Positions 32,039 through 42,470 of a DNA stretch of 64,000 bases are shown here, one piece after another. Where the stretch lies: the NCBI GenBank assembly GCA_033398695.1, contig CM065805.1:72260762-72324761 (forward strand), in the 5' to 3' direction. The DNA comes from Orobanche coerulescens (Eukaryota > Streptophyta > Magnoliopsida > Lamiales > Orobanchaceae). Under the pieces are notes generated by a model that saw nothing but the letters and a program-made list of their open reading frames with translations, made no database searches and had not been told where the DNA came from. Made by a program: the position numbers and the translations under genes. Within the stretch, counting starts at the first letter, position 1, and the number at the start of each line of letters is the position of its first letter.

Positions 32039-32258
32039 CTCACACACCGAATACCAAAATATGATGATGATGACAATAATCTCGTCTCGATCTCAAACAG
32101 TGATGAATGATGAATAACAACTAATATGCGATTCCAAAGTACGCCGAACGGTGAACACAATTGAATGAACATGAATGTTAATGATTATCACTAAGTGAAA
32201 AATTTTCTGAGTGACAATTACTGAATGATATTCAATAAATTCACAACCGGGTATTACA

Positions 32259-34870
32259 GATTATGAGTTGATGAGATTATTATGATGATAATCGATAATT
32301 GGTTATACTATGAATTTATGGGGATGAACCTTGTTAATCCGTAATTAAGATTGAAATTGGAATCGAGAACGTTGAGACACTTGTTAGAAATGATCGATTA
32401 TCGAACTGTGACTTGTATTCGTAATTGTATGAGTTGAACGGTTTGGTTTCGTATATGATCGAGTTATCGTTGAACTGTTGAGTTTGATTGGTTGATTATA
32501 TCGGTTGTTGATTGTTATCGAACATATTGTTAATTGATTATTACATTAGGCTGTGATAAGCGATCATAGATTTAACCATTGTGCCACGATTGAGATTGGA
32601 GAATGCGTGGATCGCCTTGTTCGGGGCTGAGGAGCTTGTAGATGAAGACGATGGGATTGGTAACGGCTTCCTCGTATCGGTGTCAAGGTAAGTTATGCTT
32701 GCTCAGTTCATAATGTTTAATAAATGGTTTTAATTTCATTTCATTTATGATTCATACAGCAATGATATTATGAATATGAATTTTCAGACCAATGGTATGT
32801 ATATCATGGTTGGACTGGGATCAATCATAATGTATATGGTTTAAAGATGTCTAGTGGAAACGGAGATGTGAATTATATTTGGTCTATTATATGAAATGTT
32901 GGATATCGAGGACATTTTACCGTGCCGACATTGATATCGAGGTGGTGGATTGTTGATAGTGATGAATTGTATTCCGTGCCAGACTATTCGTATTATTGTG
33001 TACTCGTTCAGGGATGTTGGTCGTGGAAGGGTTAGTGTCTCCAGCTTGAGGTAATTTAGTATTGCTGAATTATGGAACTATCCTGTTGCATTGTTGTATA
33101 TGTTGTAAGCTGATATTTCATATAATGATTGTGCATCGTTGTTTGGGGTGTTTTGTGTTGTTGTCTTTCTTAGAATTATGTTAATGGGCCGATGTGTTGA
33201 GGGATAAGACCTAAATGGCACCCACATTCCGGAGTATTCCTGTGTATAGATGCTTCCATGACCCTTGGTTTCGACATTGGGGTATTTTGTGATTGTATTT
33301 AATGTGTTGAGGGACCAGACGTGTATTCTATCGATACCCGTGGATGTCTTGTACACGGACACATTTCTGGATCGGGTGTATCGCGCCGTCCATCTTGAAT
33401 CATATTGATTGGTCGTTCATAGTCCATGTATGGTCGGATATGTTCGATAGTTGGGTTGTCTTCGAGATCCCATATAAGTGATTAGTATATGTTTGGCGAT
33501 TTTATTCTCTCGTGTATCTGGCCCTGTGGTCTTTTATTGATCTTGTTGGAGTTTAACATATCGTTGGTATTCTCGTTCGTTATCTAACTTTATTAATCTT
33601 GTTTGGAGTTTGTCATATCATTGGTATTCTTGGTTATTGTTGATCCTTTATTGATCTCGTTTGGAGTTTACCTTATCGTTGGTATTCCTGGTCGTCGTTG
33701 ATCCTTTATTGATATTGTTTGGAGTTTACCTTATCGTTGGTATTCTCGTTCACTGTTGATCCTTTATTGATATTGTTGGAGTTTACCATATCGTTGGTAT
33801 TCTCGTTCGCTGTTGATCCTTTATTGATCGTGTTGGAGTTTACCATATCGTTGGTATTCTCGTTCGCTGTTGATCTTTTATTGATCTTGTTTGGAGTTTA
33901 CCTTATCGTTGGTATTCTCGGTCGTGCTGATCCTTTATTTGATACTGCTGTAGTTTACCACACCGATGGTATTCTCGCTCGTGGTTGGTCCTCTATTGGT
34001 CTTGTGTGGAGTTATCATGTCAATGATATTCTCGTTTGATGCATTGGTTGTTTATTATTATTACTTGTGTGAGCATTCATACTTTTATCTATATCCGGGA
34101 CTTGTTATTGTTTCGGGGCAGTTGTTCTACAGATGTATTTTGTATTATTGGTTTTATCAGAATTGGAATTCGATTGTGCGATCCAGCGGACATAATTGGA
34201 TAGGGATGGGTTATTCCATATTGGAGATATACTTATGTTTTGGGAATCTCGGTATCATTTCGAATACAGTACAGATGGTTATTTTTAGAATTCATTGTCA
34301 CTTGAGAACGCGTAGTGTGGATTGAGGTAAGGGTTGATTTGATATGAATTATCACCATTGGTAAGGTTACTACGGTAAGATTTCATTTGATGTATTCTCA
34401 CTTGTAATTACATTGATATTTAATTGTTTATGTTGATGTGATCGATATCATTGTTGAGTATCGTGGCTGACCTCGTCGTGGGCTTTATCTTTTAGGTACT
34501 CGGAGATCGAGCTAGCAGCGGTCGTGAATGGATGAGCTTTCTGGTGATACTGGCTATGGCATGGTTTTTTGGATTCGAGTATTCTTTTCTGGTTTTATGA
34601 TTCTGCTGCAAATATATTTTATTATGTTATATCTGCTGCATGTGTATCTTAAAATGGCTTTCGGGATTTTACCGGCTCGTGTTTACTTTTAAAAATGCCC
34701 CTTTCGGTATCCTCGCATTGTACTTCCAAATGGTATTTTTTGACGATGTTTGGGAATTATGTTTTTAAAATATTTGAGTATTTAAAATATTACCGTCTTT
34801 GTCTCTTTGGCCTTGTGGGTTCCGGCGCGGGGCCCACGACGCTGTAATATCCCCAGTTGGTTTTGGGGGC
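32259..34870 (+). repeat. LTR fragment of TGTAATACCC-type family, plus orientation
   Basis: The right end reads GGGGCCCACGACGCTGTAATATCCCC then GGTTTTGGGGG, the plus-sense equivalent of the U5 end at 29789. The 32280-32760 part matches the reverse complement of about 52230-52760, for example GTCAAGGTAAGTTATGCTTG. The U3 with palindromes is missing at the left, where the TR-GAG element begins. It contains blocks TAAGACCTAAATGGCACC and a 57-bp minisatellite. No coding content. Confidence 0.7.
33535..34040. repeat. 57-58 bp tandem repeat, about nine units
   Basis: The core GGAGTTTACCATATCGTTGG then TATTCTCGTTCG recurs with TCGTTGGTAT starts near 33561, 33618, 33676, 33734, 33791, 33848 and 33905 and decayed units after. 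The array creates the apparent 106-119 codon frames there. Confidence 0.92.
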
Positions 34871-35105
34871 AACCAAAATAGTTTCCTTAAGTCATGGTAC
34901 ATCTTTGTACCTCCTGGTTGCACCATATAAGTCGTGTTGGGTGCTTCCTCTAGCAATTCTGTTCTCGGTGCTTCATCATTAGGCACACATAATCTCCTTT
35001 CGTACATAAGAATATCATATGTTGCTTCCACAAACCCCTTGACGCTAACCTCATGATCCCGAGATTTCATCTTAGTAAGAAAATTATTCTTTCCTTATGC
35101 GTCCT
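34871..35105 (-). pseudogene. Integrase zinc-finger region of a Ty3/gypsy pol
   Basis: The minus strand reads LCVPNDEAPRTELLEEAP, MVQPGGTKMYHDLRKLFWLP, the start of a gypsy integrase (family form: H.GGTKMY.DL...FWW). It is cut off by the LTR U5 fragment at 34870, so the integrase core is missing. It belongs with the RNase H remnant to its right and, across the copia insertion, with the RT at 45993-46975. Confidence 0.85.
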
Positions 35106-35706
35106 TAATTCTATCACTTAGGGTAGGGAAAATTGTAAAGGAAGATAAAATAGCCAGCCCTACTCGGAGGCTGTAATACTTCAATTCTCATATTTCTAAA
35201 ATCTCTACTTAGTTGTAGTTGACTCGTAATGAAACTAGCTACTTGTCGTGTAGCCTTTCGACTCAAAGCATCTGCCGCTACGTTTGCCTTACAAGCATAA
35301 TAGTGCATAGGGCAATCATAGTCATCAATGAGCTCTAACAACCTTCTTTGCCGCATGTTTAGCTTGGGCAAAGCTATATTCCAAGCTCTTGTGATCAATA
35401 TAGATTTCACACATTGACCCGTAAAGATAGTGTCTCCAAATCTTCAATATGAACTATGACAGCCAACTCTGGGTCATGAGTAGGATAGTCCTATCCATGA
35501 CTCTTCAACTATCTCAAAGCATCGGATATGACATTTCCATGCTGCATTAAGAAACAACCCAATTCTTGCTTACAGGTATCACTATAGATCACCTAACCCC
35601 CATTTCCATTCGGAATAATAAGTATAGGTGCTGAAGTTAACCTCTTCTTAAGCTCCTGAGGCTTTCCTTCCAATTATTACTCCAGTCAAACTTCACACCT
35701 TTCCTT
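35106..35706 (-). pseudogene. RNase H of a Ty3/gypsy pol (decayed)
   Basis: Minus-strand motifs in order from the right: KGVKFDW (RT-RNase H junction), LTSAPILIIPNG, a broken catalytic core with stops, [20 protein letters not shown], and ANVAADALSRKATRQ at the left. Frames change several times. KGVKFDW follows on from GFSKISMPLMQLMS at 45993-46040, showing that the copia element inserted between them. Confidence 0.82.
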
Positions 35707-37560
35707 TGCTGAGATTCGGTGATAAAAACAAAGTGCACAACGGAAAAATAAATGGATCAAACTGAATAAAATTGAACTCCTAAGAGGATCAATCAAGCAT
35801 CATATATACGAATATAAAAATACAAAGTATGAATTAGGAATCATACCATTAAAATTTTTTAAATTAAATGTTGAAGAAAATCAAGTCAACCTCTAGCAAA
35901 ATCTCGAGCACCGAAAATACCGTGCCTCTACGTATCACGGTTTGGAAGATAATCGGAAATTTTTTCTACCTTATTATTCTCTATGAACACGGACAGAAGT
36001 AGATATAGTTATATTATTTATTATATAAATACTGAAGTATGTTATAAAATTACTTTTCTCTCAAAATACACTTAAAATACAAGTGTATGAAATAAGAAAA
36101 ATTCTCTCCCTTTCTCCTCTCAAACTCACGGTCAGAGGTATTAATTTGGTGATACTGTGTAGTCTTTATGTGTCGTAAACTTGATATATAAATCAATCTA
36201 CAACATACTACACACTAAAAGACTTTGATTTGTTTATACACCACGTATAATTTAATTAATAAAATATCTCATCATATCACATAAAGGAACAAAATGAGAT
36301 ATTACACCATCAAATGGTGGGGTGAGGTGGGACGACCGAGATGTGATAAAAATATTAGTTCATTTTGGTCTGTGAAATGAACCATCGCGTATCAAATCAG
36401 ATAGAAAAACCTTGGTACATTCCAATATTAATATAATTAATTAATCCAATTAATTGATTATATTAAAAAATATTCTATAAGAAATAATATGAAAAAAATT
36501 AATTACCAAATAATTTATTAGTTCACGAGATCTATTTAATTTATCCAATAACTTAAATCAGACATCTAATGTCCAATATTAACCAAGAGAGTATAAGGTA
36601 AATATAATCCGTCGTCAAGTCTTGTGTCGCGATTCTGAGGATCCAATGAGTGTTAGCACCACCTAGCCAGTCCCGTGGCCTACACCGTAACCTAACTGAG
36701 AACGAATGATAGGGATCATTCCAAAACCTTTACATTATGAATACCGTATAGGTATAAACCCTTCAATCATGTCCCAATCAAGTATTAGGGTCACGGTAAT
36801 GTCAAACCCTATTGCAACCGGACTCTATGCATTTTTTAATGCAAATCGAGATCACCGAGCTCTTGTATATCAAATACAACCATCCCTAAAACCTGTGGCC
36901 AAGACTGATGATCTCATTTACCAATAATCGCCTTGGACATTTACCTACTCACCTACAGGAGAAAGAATCATATCTTGGTATTCAGTAGAGACTGCTACTT
37001 GCCCACTAAGTTGCACTTCGAGGTTGACCCACCGATGATTGGATCAAATTACTCTAATGAATAACTTAATGCCACAAGCACATCTCCTACTGAACCCTCA
37101 AGTCAAAGGTTCATGTATACCTATCACAATCTTACGATTCAGTCATTCACTATCCCAAAGTGAAATCTGTGACTGAATCATCGTGATTCCAATCCGAGTA
37201 TAGTAATAACATTAGCATATCTATAACTCGTTCTCCCACTAACCCTTAGTGAATACGGGAACTCTCCATGTCAAAAGTACACATTATACAAGTCTTGCCT
37301 TAACTTAATGTCCATTTAAGTTCTATTGACTTGCAAATCGATTAAGTATTCGAGCCCTAAACACTTTTAGCGTCTATCCCCTTATCTTCATAAGGAGTGA
37401 AATATTTTCTCTCAAATGCAAAGACTATTATTCTATATAATAAATCAGATGCCAATGATATACAATAATATAGCAATAATAAATTCCTTATTCAATTGAG
37501 GTTCATACTTGCAATATAATTCTCATCCTCTGAGTGGCATTCGAGGGCATATTTCTAACA
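35707..37560 (-). repeat. 3' LTR of Angela-like copia
   Basis: It runs from TGCTGAGATTC (U5 end on +) to CATATTTCTAACA (U3 start, minus TGTTAG). It aligns with 44141-45992 throughout, including the TCTCATCATATC and CACCATCAAATG blocks and the AACTGAGAACGAATGAT block. It has no open frame of interest. Confidence 0.9.
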
Positions 37561-37925
37561 ATATTCTACTTGAACTCAGTTCCACAAACTATGATATCTA
37601 ATACACATACTCTCCAGATGTCGCTCTAAGATCATTTGAGATAGTGGCTTAGTCAGAGGATCAGCAACGTTATTTGTTGTGTCTACTCTCTGGAGTGTAA
37701 CATTTCCCTTTTGGACCATTTTTCCAACAAAATGATACTTTCTCTCAATATTTTTGGTGTTGTGGTGAGCCCTAGGCTCCTTAGCCTGTGCAATAGCTCT
37801 GTCGTTGTCATAAAACAGCGCCATGGGCTGATATGAGTTAGGAACCACTTTAAGTTCCTCAGTAAACATATTAGTCCAAAATGCTTCTTTAGCAGTCTCC
37901 ACGGTTCTGAGATTCGGCTAGACAT
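37561..37925 (-). pseudogene. Copia RNase H C-terminal part
   Basis: The minus-strand frame 37902-37576 reads ETAKEAFWTNMF, VVPNSYQPMALFYDNDRAIA, AHHNTKNIERKYHFV and VDTTNNVADPLTKPLSQ, the end of copia pol with the usual VADPLTK signature. DN of FYDNDRA is the conserved RNase H acidic site. The upstream part is broken. It ends next to the 3' LTR. Confidence 0.88.
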
Positions 37926-38994
37926 ATGGAAATTATAGTCGAGCTTTGCTTAACACTTCTCCAAGATAATGCTCCACCATCCAGATTAAAGATATACCAT
38001 GATGTGGACATCTTCACATCCATGTCTCCTGAAAATTTGAGTCCGTATAACCCTCCACTTTAAGATCTTCACTGCCGTATGTAAGAACCTACTCTCTAGT
38101 CGTCTTCAGGTATTTAAGAATGTCCTTTATAGCAGTCCAATATTCCTGCCCTGGATTTGACTAAAATCGACTTACTACGCTCACATCATTGGCAGTGTCC
38201 GGTCTAGTGAAAATCATAGCGTACATGAGGCCACCCGCTTCCGAAGCATTGGGTACCTTGCTCATTTCCTTCATGTCTTACTCACTTTGAGGACACATTT
38301 CTAGGGAAAGTTTTAATGTCGCATAGGTAGGAACCCTCTTTTCGAATCTTTCATCCTAAATCACTTCAGGATCTTTTCTATATAGAGGGCTTGGGAAAGA
38401 CCTAACATTCTCTTTGCTCTATCTCGGTCGAGACGAATACCTAGAATATAGGTGGCTTCTCCCAAATCTTTCATTCAGAATTCTTTAGGAATCCAAGCTT
38501 TAACATAAGCATTCCTATGACGTTTCCTATAAGTAGAATGTCCTCCATGTATAGTATTAAGAATGCAATTTTGCTCCTAATAACCTTCTTATAAATACAT
38601 ACTCTTCTTCATTTTTGACAAAACCATACTCTTTAACTGTCTCGTCAAAATGAAGATTCCAACTGCATGAACCTTTCTAGAGTCCACAAATGGCAAGCTG
38701 AAGTTTGCATACTTTATGAATATCGGTTTCAGATATGAATCCCTAAGGCTGTTACATGTAGATCTCCTACTCGAGGAATCCATTTAGAGATGCCATTTTC
38801 ACATCCATTTGGCATATATCATAATCTAAGTGGGCTACTATGAAGCAAATTATTGCTACAGGCAACAAGATCTTGAAGTAATCGATTCCCTCTGTTTGGG
38901 AATAACCTTTTGCCACAAGTCTGGCCTTATAGGTATCAACCTTGCCATATCCATCAGTCTTTTCCTTGTAGATCCATAAAATTCTAATAGGCAC
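37926..38994 (-). pseudogene. Copia reverse transcriptase (many breaks)
   Basis: Recognisable minus-strand blocks: WIYKEKTDGYGKVDTYKARL, VAKGYSQTEGIDYFK, YDICQMDVKMASLNGFLE (first catalytic Asp) and decayed downstream motifs to about 38000, including LYMEDILLIG near 38530-38560 where copia has LYVDDIL. Stops and frameshifts occur throughout. The RT cannot be active. Confidence 0.82.
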
Positions 38995-39030
38995 TATCCC
39001 TTAGGATGATCTACTAAAGTTCAGACCTAA

Positions 39031-39842
39031 TTAACATGCAGAGTCTATCTCAGCTTCCATAGCCTCTCGCCACCTCACGAAACCCACATCTACCATCGCT
39101 TGGTCATATGTAGAGGTATCATTCTCTTGGCTATTTTTTATCATCTCATGAGGACCCAGTTCCTCTTGATGCATATAGCCATACCTCTCAGGTAAATATG
39201 AAGCTCTACTAGACCTCCGAGGTTGTGTTTGTATTTTAGAAGGTTCTGTTTCAATGTCTTGTACAAGTGTCTCATTAGATGTTTCTTTTATTTCTTCTAA
39301 AGAAATGTTTCTACATGTGCCTTCTTCCTGGGTGAACTCATCTTCAAGGAAGTGTACTTGTAAAGCAACTATGATTCTATGATATTTGTGCATGTGGAAT
39401 ATATATCCCATGTAATCCCATGGATATCCTATGAAACGACCCTTCACATGCCTAGCTTCCAATTTCTCTACTTTAGTCTTATTGACATAAGCAGGACATC
39501 CCCAAATCCTAATATGATTAAGACTTGGCTTCCTACCTCTCCACAACTCATGTAGAGCCTTAGGAATGGACATGGGATGACATCTTTTCAATAAATATGG
39601 TAGCTAGCTTCTTAAGTGTGGAAGGACATCCATTCAAGATATGTGCAGCAGTAAGGAGTGCGTAACCCCACAGGTAAATTGGTAGATAAGTATAGTTAAC
39701 CATGGAGCGAACCATGTCCAATAAGGTTCAGTTCCTTATTTTTACCAATTGATTGTGGAGTAGCTGGAGCAGTAAATTGTGACACTATTCCTAGTTCTTT
39801 TAAGAACTCATCAAACTCGGTACTCATATACTCGCCAACTCT
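39031..39842 (-). pseudogene. Copia integrase, C-terminal half
   Basis: Minus strand 39842-39590 reads RVGEYMSTEFDEFLKELG and the region following the second catalytic Asp, with stops. Frame 39591-39031 reads KRCHPMSIPKALHELWRGRK, HIRIWGCPAYVNKTK, KGRFIGYPWDYMGYIFH, and ends FVRWREAMEAEIDSAC, the integrase-RT linker. The N-terminal half lies beyond the hAT insertion. Confidence 0.87.
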
Positions 39843-39850
39843 GTCCAACC
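39843..39850. repeat. 8-bp target-site duplication, left (GTCCAACC)
   Basis: It pairs with GTCCGACC at 40834-40841; the mismatch is a transition. The element lies exactly between them. Confidence 0.85.
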
Positions 39851-40833
39851 AGGGCCGGTCCTAAGGTTTCTCATGCCCTAGGCGAAAAGGCGAAAAAATG
39901 CACCCATTATTTAAAAACTACAAAACAAAAAAGCATATTTGTTATTGTTATTAAATGATAACGTATTCTTCGTACTATATATCTTATAATTATATAGTAT
40001 CATAATGTAATATCAAGCTAAATGAACTTTAGAGACTTGCATATAATGATAGTTGTGCTCAGACTAAAAGTATACAACTGTATATGATGTTTAGATCATC
40101 TTAAAACAATGGAAAACTTAACACTATATTTGTGTCATATTTTTAATAATCTAAACATACTTGAATAGTGAGTGTTATGTAATCTAAACAGTCATGTATA
40201 GCTTTAGGCAACAAACCACACTATGGGTGACAACAAAACTGGATTCACAAGATTCTACATCTAAAAAAATACAAAATAAAAATAAATAATAACCTCTAAT
40301 AATCATATTCTATGACACTGAAAATCACAAAATTAGTTGAAACTATGTAGTAATTAAAATTATTTCATACATGATTTTAGGGTTTAGAAATATAATAAAA
40401 GATATTTTTGGTTCCGAGTTGAAATTAGCATGTAATCTAAATTTTTTCATGTAGAGTTGAATATTATCACAAGTTTTTTCAAAGCAAAAACACATAAGAA
40501 GTATTAATTGTTGAATATGACTAATTTTATTCTATTTCAGATAAATAAGTGTTGTCATGAAAACAAGATAATATTTTAAAAAAATTATACAAAAGTAAAT
40601 GAATCGACAAGGACAGTAATATAATTAACTAGACAAGAAAAACATTAAAGGACATCATTAGCCTACTAGTAAAGAAGCGCTTATCTATCCTAGAGGTTCA
40701 GGGTTCAAGTCTTGTTGGGAACACTTTAATTAATTTTTTATTAGTAATAACATCACTGGCCTAAATTGATGCCCCTTGGGCTTTGATGCCCTGGGCCATC
40801 GCCCGGCTCGCCCACCCATAGGGCCGGCCCTAG
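39851..40833. mobile_element. Non-autonomous hAT-type DNA transposon
   Basis: The 983-bp AT-rich insertion begins AGGGCCGGTCCTAAGG and ends CCATAGGGCCGGCCCTAG, so the ends form an imperfect inverted repeat. Flanks are GTCCAACC (39843-39850) and GTCCGACC (40834-40841), an 8-bp duplication with one mismatch, the hAT signature. It encodes no transposase. Removing it rejoins the copia integrase motif IKELRSD-RVGEY. Confidence 0.9.
40659..40711 (+). other. tRNA-like A and B box pair inside the hAT element
   Basis: TAGCCTACTAGT (40659-40670) resembles the Pol III A box TRGCNNAGYNGG at 10 of 12 positions. GGTTCAAGTC (40702-40711) matches the B box GGTTCRANNC exactly. The 31-bp spacing is normal for a tRNA-derived promoter. 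The rest is not a foldable tRNA, so this may be a SINE-derived scrap. Confidence 0.5.
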
Positions 40834-40841
40834 GTCCGACC

Positions 40842-41200
40842 GAAGTTCTTTAATATGATGACCTGTTTGGTTTTGAACTAGGGCCTTAAATCCCTTGAAT
40901 TTATCAAAGTCTTCGAATTTATGTTTCATTAAGTACATTAATCCATATAGTATGGTCATCAGTAAATGTAATGAAATACTGAAAACCGTCTCGTGCCACT
41001 TGAAAAGGACCACATACATTGGTATGGATCAATTCAAATTTTTCCGCAACTCTTTCAAAATTCCCTGTGAAGGGTAACTTAGTCATTTTCCCTTGAAAGC
41101 AAGATTCACAAGCTGGATAGGGATCCGATCCCAATGGACTTGTAAGCTATTTTTTCTCCATTTTATGGACCTTGGTCTGACCAACATGACTAAGTCTAAG
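40842..41200 (-). pseudogene. Copia integrase, N-terminal half and core
   Basis: Minus-strand frames read CESCFQGKMTKLPFTG (zinc-finger cysteines), FELIHTNVCGPFQVARDGFQ (first catalytic Asp replaced by Asn: HTNVCGP for HTDVCGP), YFITFTDDHTIWINVL and DFDKFKGFKALVQNQTGHHI with IKELRSD at the hAT junction. WHLRLSHV at about 41190 is the upstream integrase start. The Asp to Asn change alone would kill catalysis. Confidence 0.88.
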
Positions 41201-41660
41201 ATGCCACTTAAGTGCTTGGGTTATTTCATTCCTACCACGCTTCCTAGTTATAGTGTTTAAAGTTGTTTTATTCTTTAGATTAAAATGGTATAAACCATTT
41301 AATAATATAGCTGTACCAACTAATTTATTTCTAAAATAAATATGACAGGACCCATCTCCAATAAAGAGATGATACCCTAACGATCCATGACCGAAATTGA
41401 TATAATATTTTTGTGCCCCTTGGTAAAACAAGTACATCATACAAAGCAATAATAAAACTGAATTCTAAATCCAACATAAGTGATCCGATGTCAGTACCCT
41501 CGACAATATGACTGTTACCAAATGTCACCATCACTTCTCTGGCTCCAAGCTTTCTACTTCATTCCAGATCCTAATTCATTGTACATATATGAGCACTAGC
41601 ACCATAATCAAGTATCCAATAAGTAGAATAAACAGTTACAGAACAATTCATTTACAAACT
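41201..41660 (-). pseudogene. Copia protease to integrase linker
   Basis: From right to left on the minus strand: YWILDYGASAHIC at about 41590-41640, where copia protease has WILDSGASSH (Ser to Tyr next to the catalytic Asp), then MVTFGNSHIVEGTDIGSL, DVLVLP, YYINFGHGSLG and LNGLYHFNL. Frameshifts separate the blocks. It is non-functional as written. Confidence 0.82.
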
Positions 41661-42470
41661 AGTAGTTCCGTACCTGAAGGCGCATTATGGTCATGTTTTG
41701 GATAGTGCCTCCTCTAATGGCCTACATTGCCGCAATTGAGGAAATCATCTATCTTCTTGGCCACCTTGCTCTTTGGAAATATTAGGGACTTGCCCTTATC
41801 TTTCTGTACCCCACCTTTGGGCTTGAACTGCTTCTTGTCCTTCTTCTTATTGTTGTTGGACCTCCAAGGCCTAGAGGAAAACAAAAATAGCGGCCTCCTT
41901 CGGCCTAGTATTTATTTGAGACTGTGTCATACTCAGTTTGTTCATTAGCCCAGCCAAGTGTTGCAAGCAATTTTGTTGCAGTTGAAATTCATTACAAATT
42001 GAGAGAAGGAATCAGGAGTGGCTATAGGATAAGGTCGGTCTGGGAGAATCATGCATCCTGAAATCAAGAGCCTCCACTCTTTATATCATGGTTATCATTT
42101 TGAGGTCGTGATCCCCAACTTTCTCACCTTCCTTCATCCGATCACTAAACAACTGCTTCGATATCTCATATCGAGCAGTTCGGCTGTCCTCCCCATACTG
42201 TTCAGTAAGATGTGCCAGAATCGCCCTTGAAGAGGGCATGTTCTTATGGGCCCTTTGAAGCTCATTTTTCATTGAGGCCATCATGAAATCTCGGACCCTG
42301 ATATCATTTTTCACCCATTTCTCATGGGCATCAACATCTTCCTAACTAGCCCTAGTTCTTGCAGGAGCTGGTGGGATGTCCGCATCCAAGAGATAGCCCA
42401 ACATTTCTATACTGAGGACCATCCTTAGATTATGGAGCCAGTCCACAACATTGGGTCCAGTAAGAGTTTT
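41661..42470 (-). pseudogene. Copia gag remnant
   Basis: The clearest frame is 42314-42081: MKNDIRVRDFMMASMKNELQ, ILAHLTEQYGEDSRTARYEI, DRMKEGEKVGDHDLKMITMI, typical of the UBN2-type Gag of copia elements. Upstream on the minus strand NVVDWLHNLRMVLSIEMLGYL is readable near 42370-42450. Downstream, a Lys-rich region before the protease is decayed and no zinc knuckle is readable. Confidence 0.78.

Larger units (their letters stand above)
24171..32258 (-). mobile_element. TR-GAG-like Ty3/gypsy element (LTRs and gag, no pol)
   Basis: Two related LTRs (24171-27159 and 29789-32258) flank a 2.6 kb internal region on the minus strand. The order is primer-binding-like site, about 0.8 kb leader, gag with two zinc knuckles, then about 0.65 kb without coding sequence up to a polypurine tract. 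No RT, RNase H, integrase or protease motif is seen. That is the layout called TR-GAG in plants: Gag-only elements presumed to use pol from relatives. A simple internal deletion of an autonomous copy gives the same picture. The LTRs differ by large indels, and the left end lacks the first bases TGTAACAC. Confidence 0.75.
29789..32258 (-). repeat. 5' LTR of the TR-GAG-like element
   Basis: The 2470-bp LTR runs from TGTAACACCCCC to GGGTATTACA. It aligns with 24171-27159 but has a unique block of about 0.45 kb (30118-30564), eight rather than six 36-bp repeats, and no 56-bp array. A minus-strand TATA box (TATAAATA) lies at 31613-31620 and a palindrome array at 31625-32038. The flanking 5 bp after 32258 cannot be matched to the truncated left end. 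Confidence 0.85.

Noticed and set aside
33719..34325. Plus-strand ORFs of 106 and 119 codons with hydrophobic repeats
   Set aside because: Translation of a 57-bp AT-rich tandem repeat in an LTR; the membrane-like look comes from base composition.
40659..40711. A functional tRNA gene
   Set aside because: Only A and B boxes are present; no acceptor stem or anticodon arm can be paired around them.
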